DNA of 64,000 nucleotides from Neomoorella sulfitireducens (GTDB lineage Bacteria; Bacillota; DSM-521; Neomoorellales; Neomoorellaceae): positions 1-64,000 of the forward strand of contig NZ_JANRHG010000006.1 in assembly GCF_024733845.1 (NCBI RefSeq). Direction: 5' to 3'. The notes under the pieces are model-generated. The model saw nothing but the letters and a program-made list of their open reading frames with translations. It was not told the origin of the DNA and did no database searches. The translations under genes were made by a program, and so were the position numbers. Each line of letters starts with the position of its first letter. Position 1 is the stretch's first letter. Positions 63,950-64,000 of this stretch are shown piece by piece.

Positions 63950-64000
63950 ACTCAAACCCCCGTTAAAAAAGATAACCTTCCTCTAGTATAACCGGGGAAG

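Overview
The window looks like a chromosomal segment of a Gram-positive, strictly anaerobic, spore-former-type Firmicute close to Moorella (thermophilic acetogen/sulfite-reducer lineage). The evidence is the Firmicute housekeeping order alaS-ireB-ruvX-DUF1292-vanW-mltG, a redox regulator Rex, a dsr set with dsrMK but no dsrJOP, and a selenophosphate synthetase that itself uses a UGA codon. This is inferred from gene content; no species can be named from sequence alone. Most genes lie on the minus strand. No rRNA, tRNA or CRISPR array was seen.

Region 1 (1-6.7 kb) is an organohalide-respiration module: rdhA (Tat signal, two Fe-S sites), rdhB anchor, rdhC (FMN-binding, membrane), a 36-residue membrane peptide, a Crp/Fnr regulator, and on the minus strand an ApbE flavin transferase fused to a NusG-II domain, with an unassigned structured leader, plus a Gx membrane protein. 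ApbE probably flavinylates RdhC. Region 2 (6.9-8.7 kb) holds decayed IS256-type and IS3-type elements.

Region 3 (8.8-24.8 kb) is a catabolic island read leftwards: SDR dehydrogenase, type-I CoA-transferase, BCCT transporter, a double-4Fe-4S QueG/RdhA-like protein, thiolase, acyl-CoA dehydrogenase, EtfBA, FixCX, a decayed coaD copy and an AbfD (4-hydroxybutyryl-CoA dehydratase)-like flavoprotein with altered cluster ligands. A good -24/-12 sigma-54 promoter lies upstream of the SDR gene and a PAS-sigma54 activator is encoded divergently. The combination BCCT + acyl-CoA dehydrogenase + FixABCX recalls the E. coli cai/fix carnitine system. My favoured, untested model is CoA-dependent use of a quaternary amine such as gamma-butyrobetaine, with the AbfD-like enzyme eliminating trimethylamine in place of water. 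Region 4 (24.8-30.5 kb) is an insertion-sequence graveyard: an IS1634-type element with a 6-bp target duplication inside another transposase gene, and an IS1380-type element inside an MFS transporter gene.

Region 5 (30.5-46.8 kb) is the sulfite-reduction region: resBC cytochrome c assembly, FmdB, a HEAT-repeat protein and a TPR protein, dsrABD, selD (selenoprotein), yedF, a regulator with three HTH domains, then dsrN, a second divergent dsrA2B2, a DsrC paralogue lacking one of the two redox cysteines, canonical dsrC and dsrMK. A Rex-like palindrome sits at the dsrM start. Region 6 (46.9-49.8 kb) has a membrane-anchored unknown and a YeiH transporter. Region 7 (49.8-64 kb) is housekeeping: rex, mltG, vanW, DUF1292, ruvX, an aldo/keto reductase with ferredoxin tail, ireB, alaS, a methyltransferase, a broken DUF1638 gene, a DsrE-like protein, ygeY, an AI-2E permease, a zinc ribbon and a PRC-barrel protein.
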